DNA of 64,000 nt from Ailanthus altissimus (Eukaryota; Streptophyta; Magnoliopsida; Sapindales; Simaroubaceae): NCBI GenBank assembly GCA_946807835.1, contig OX327712.1:19610001-19674000 (forward strand), read 5' to 3'. This document shows, piece after piece, positions 60,305 to 64,000 of this stretch. Position numbers and translations under genes: made by a program. The notes under the pieces were generated by a model. The model made no database searches. It was not told the origin of the DNA and saw only the letters and a program-made list of their open reading frames with translations. Within the stretch, counting starts at the first letter, position 1; each line of letters begins with the position of its first letter.

Positions 60305-60370
60305 TTTTAGTCTGAGTAGGTTTTTTTTTTATTTTTCTTTTGGTTGCATTGGGTTGTTGAATGGTGCATG

Positions 60371-60380
60371 AATTTATAGG
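60371..60380 (-). promoter_or_regulatory. Probable TATA box of PR-4
   Basis: On the minus strand CCTATAAATT lies about 70 bases before the ATG at 60304, a normal distance for a short 5' UTR. It is the only good TATA match in that stretch. Confidence 0.65.
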
Positions 60381-62931
60381 AAGGGGAGGGGCAGGGATGG
60401 TGTTTTGTTTTACTAATGCCAATATCTTAAAATGAAGAGCGTGATCAAATGACAAGTTCTCACATTGACTTGTAGCCTTTGCTGATCTTTATCTTTATCT
60501 TTAATTCTAGATTTCTTGAAGTGTTGGGAATTTTGGGTCTGGTCTAGGAGAAAAGCTTGACAAGAGTTGTTTTACTTTTACTGTTCTTGAAAAAGAAAGA
60601 TGGGAGCATGGGTATTGGGTAGTAGAAACTTTTCTGGTCCAATTAGGCAACTTGTATCATCATGGTGACTTTCTGGTCATAAAATGTTAGCTATTCTTAT
60701 CTAAAGAATTCTCTTACTGGTATACTATTAAGTGTTTGGATAAACTTCTAAAGTGGATTACTTGGTATTAATTAGCATAGATTAGTTGGGTTTAATTACA
60801 CACTTAGGCGCATACACTTTTGATGATTGCAAACTTTGATCTGATTGATTTAGTAGCATGATTTTTTTTTTCTTCTAATTTCTGCAACCCTTCATGGAAC
60901 ACTACTGATGAAATATAATACATGTAATTCTTCAAAATTTCAAAGTTTGGGATTGTGATTTGTGACTTGTGACCTCGTTGGGCTTAAAATAATCTCATTT
61001 TTAAAGTCGTTGTTTGGGTTTGGCCTTTGATATTATTCAACTTTTATCGGCGTCTATTAAAATGACATTTATGTGACATCCTGCTAAATCGTTGAAAAAG
61101 AATGACCAATGATGTATAGTGCATGTCAAACGATTCATAATGCATGTGATTAGGTTCTATAAGAGTAATATTTTGGCACAAAGGTAGATTTATAAACAGT
61201 TTATGAGATATTGGAGGTAACCAATATAACAAATAGAAAAGCAACTCATTTTTGCAAGACGTTATATTTCCTATTTCGTAGTTAGTTTTGTTGAATACTA
61301 TCTAATTTGTATTTAAATGAGTTAGGTGGGATTAAAGATATTCTTTTTTAACAGAATTTGAGTGTAATCAACATCATAATTGGTTGAAGATTGTTATTTT
61401 AATAATAAAAGTATTATAGCAAAAAAAAATTATGGATCTAAAAATCAATCTATGTGGGTATTCCGCATGATTGCATGATAAAAATGAAAGTAAGGGAGGC
61501 ATCTCTATGTTAGGATAGAATCATTTTTGATAAGAAATTAAAACACTTTTCGATTTCAACGGTTTCTGTGCATACATAAAAGAAAAAGGAGAACATAACA
61601 CAAAAAAACTAATCTTTTATTTTAGGTTGAGAAAGTAACAAGAGTGTATTAAGTAAAAACAGAGAAATATGGTTGAATGAATACGGTGTGAATGATCAAA
61701 TTGTGAGCTATACAGCCTTTTTATTGTACAATTGAGTTTCTTCTAGAATTGTCTACTAATACGAAAGATATAAGAAAATTTGGCAGAAAACTCATAAATA
61801 TTTCTAATTAATTCTGTTTTAGCCTGGTCCACGTCAACCGCTTCTCTAACTAATTTGGTTAACTAATGCTCAGCGTATTGCTCTTAAACACAAAAGGTAT
61901 ATGGCGAAATTAGTAAAATGCTTTAAAATGAGCATTTTCATAAAGAAAGAATTTGCATAAGCTTTTGATAGTAATCATGAAAGACTATTAAATGAATTTG
62001 TGGGTTCTTATCAATTATACTACTTAAATGTATATTGGAACTTGAAACTATAAGTTTAGAATTGAATGAATAATTGTTAAGTACCGTTTTAGTTAGAGAA
62101 AATAAAGTTACAAAGCCATTCTTTATTCAAAGTAGTATATTACACACGCATGCATGCATATGACTATACGATATCATACCTAACGCAAATATTTGATAGA
62201 TTTTTTCAGTATTATGAAAGCAATTAAGATTCTGTTTAAGATAATATGCTATGCCTTTAAATTAAAAAATTATACCACAATGAAATCACTATTTGTAAAT
62301 ATAGGTAGGTTCGTGTTTCATAAACAATAACCACCAAATTAAAATGAGTATTTACAAAATATTTTAATTATATGCTCTAAATTTAAGTAGAATTATGAGA
62401 GTTACAAATTTGCTCTAATTTATTCTTGCCTTTCTGGATTAATTTTACCAATTTATGACCATTCAACTTAATTGATCAAACAATGGATGAAATGAATTTC
62501 ATTAACATCCAAGCAAATTGTAAATGTTAGAATATTGCCTTCACATAATTTTGTATATATCAAGCTTTAGAGGATTACTTAAAATTTAAAATTCCCTTCA
62601 ATATATTTTTTTTAAAGAAAAACACTTATTTTTCTTTGTAATTATTGTCGAAATATGTTTAACAGGTTGTGAGGGCATAATCATAAAAATGAATAGGTAT
62701 TAGAGTGCTTAAATATATGGTTTATAGTCTTTCAATAATACCCAATTCAATTAGAGGTAGAAAATGAAAAGCAAATCTGATGAGGAATGAAATGGTAAAT
62801 ATACAACGAGTGTACGAGGTGGTTTGAATTCGAATTTTGTTCAACCTGAATTTAGATCTGAATTTTTCTATAAACTCGAAACTCAAATTTTACTAAGATT
62901 TTTTCAGACTGTGCCAAACTTGGGTTTAAAC
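60381..62931. other. PR-4 upstream region and intergenic DNA
   Basis: 60,381-60,800 is the proximal PR-4 promoter. Beyond it the sequence is AT-rich without a supported gene. Approximately 62,810-62,931 belongs to a dispersed GAATTCGAATTT/CTGAATTTAGATCTGAA-rich repeat, also seen near 54,830-55,310. Confidence 0.5.
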
Positions 62932-63306
62932 TTAGGCTGGATCTGGATTTTGACTAAAGGGCTGTATATCCTCTTCATAAACTAGAGCTCTAAGATCTAC
63001 TGTTACATATAAAGAACAATACAATCTTCTGTTAGAGTTAAAAAAGAATTGAACATCACTATCATTTCTAATCTTAATAAGTTTTAAGTTATATCTCATT
63101 GCATCAATTTTGATTTTTAAAGTCGCTTTATACTTCACATTGTTAACTCTCAAGGCATGACAACACACTGTATTCAAAAGATATTTAAATTTAATATCTT
63201 TTGAAACTAAAATTTCAAAGTTATTATAGTCAACATAACTCTTTTTCTCATTATTAGAATTTCTCCACTTTCCTTCAAAACAAATAACAATTGCATCATA
63301 CTGCAT
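62932..63306 (-). pseudogene. MULE transposase N-terminal fragment
   Basis: A 124-residue open frame without a C-terminal partner. Features of the PB1-like N-terminal domain of plant MuDR-type transposases are visible: VICFEGKWRN at the start, SYVDYNNFEILVSKDIKFKYLL near 23-44, RYNLKLIKIRNDSDVQFFF near 71-89, and PLYVTVD-like SLYVTVDLR near 98-106. The family continues into a MuDR domain, a DDE catalytic core and a zinc finger, none of which is seen towards 62,800, where dispersed repeat DNA begins. It is therefore a relic. The match is by pattern memory only. Confidence 0.6.
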
Positions 63307-63469
63307 GAGACCTGAAAAAATATATTAAAAAATCACCCAAAAAAATTCAGAATTCATAAATCAGAAAAATCCCACAAAATTGCAATGCTCGAGACACGAG
63401 ATACGTAAGTGACTTAGATACTGCATCCCAACCATTGCATCTCAGGCCTGAGATGTGTGGCTTAGATAC

Positions 63470-63590
63470 TGTCACGGCCATCTCGATTGCATCACGGGGA
63501 CTGTACCCGAAATGCGATGGCCAAGATGGCCTTTAAGGCCATCTCGATTGCATTACGGGGATTGTACCTGGGATGCAACTGTAAATTATC
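63470..63590. repeat. Two tandem units of about 60 bp
   Basis: GGCCATCTCGATTGCATCAC at about 63477 and GGCCATCTCGATTGCATTAC at about 63538 start two units that continue GGGG-ACTGTACC-GAAATGC and GGGG-ATTGTACCTGGGATGC. A diverged third start may be the GCATCTCAGGCCTGAGATG segment at 63437. Confidence 0.8.
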
Positions 63591-64000
63591 AAGATTTTCA
63601 AATTTTTTACCCATTCAATCTTATTTTTCTTCTAAACTTCATTATTATACACTATAATACAATTTTCATATGTATTTAATTTCAAAACAACCACAATTTC
63701 TGTCAAATTTAACATTTGAATATATGTGACAATATATAACAAAAAATAAATATTTCACCGGATGATATTTTACACCTTCAAATCAATTTATCTTGATTTA
63801 TGGATATTGAAATATGTTTTTCAACACGAATCAACACAAATAAAGTTTGTATGTGTTAAATTTTCCTTCAAAGGATTCCTTAAATACTATATTACACAAA
63901 TGGGGGCAAATAAGTTAATTTATAACTCATTTGGCTACTAAAGTATATTGATTAAAAATGTAGTTAAAAAAGAATAATTATAAAATTTAAGGTCTATTAT
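63591..64000. other. AT-rich DNA at the right edge
   Basis: Nothing recognisable. Confidence 0.6.

Overview
The window is nuclear DNA of a dicot plant: AT-rich intergenic DNA full of retrotransposon and MITE relics, spliced genes with GT/GC-AG introns, and plant-only families (CrRLK1L receptor kinase, PsbW, PR-4, DRIP). A rosid, perhaps a woody Sapindales such as Citrus, is possible, but this is a weak inference.

Layout. (1) 1-13,047 is repeat land: a minus-strand solo LTR (496-1331), a foldback element with long terminal inverted repeats (about 3790-4605), and two nested Copia elements, the younger one (9053-12157, target duplication GAATC) sitting inside an older one (about 7241-13047). 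(2) 14,146-16,737, minus strand: an intact intronless ANXUR/FERONIA-type receptor kinase. (3) 16,876-28,600: a SINE-like tRNA relic, a Gypsy-LTR-like stretch, an AT-rich tandem array with GC-rich palindromic cores (20,570-21,790) and a decayed Copia element (22,851-27,215). (4) 28,610-29,434: a two-exon DUF1685 gene. (5) 32,950-40,030: a broken TPR10-like ankyrin/TPR gene whose exon order is still readable and which is interrupted by a Gypsy-type solo LTR. (6) 42,253-42,861: an intronless PRA1 gene. (7) 44,931-47,262, minus: prefoldin subunit 4 in three exons. (8) 49,013-54,049, minus: a seven-exon DRIP-type RING E3 ligase with a solo LTR in intron 1. (9) 58,508-59,159: PsbW in two exons. (10) 59,534-60,304, minus: a two-exon class II PR-4 (barwin). 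(11) The right end has a relic of a MULE transposase N-terminus and a short tandem duplication.

The genes do not form an operon-like unit; they look like an inherited neighbourhood. From memory, Arabidopsis carries ANX1, a DUF1685 gene, TPR10 and PR4 consecutively (At3g04690 to At3g04720), PRA1.E next to PFD4 (At1g08770/At1g08780), and PSBW next to DRIP2 (At2g30570/At2g30580). This window holds all three sets interleaved, as expected if Arabidopsis fractionated an ancestral segment after duplication. The strongest local surprises are the dead TPR10 copy inside this block, the absence of a hevein domain from PR-4, and several mobile elements with readable target-site duplications. I found no convincing new multi-gene system.
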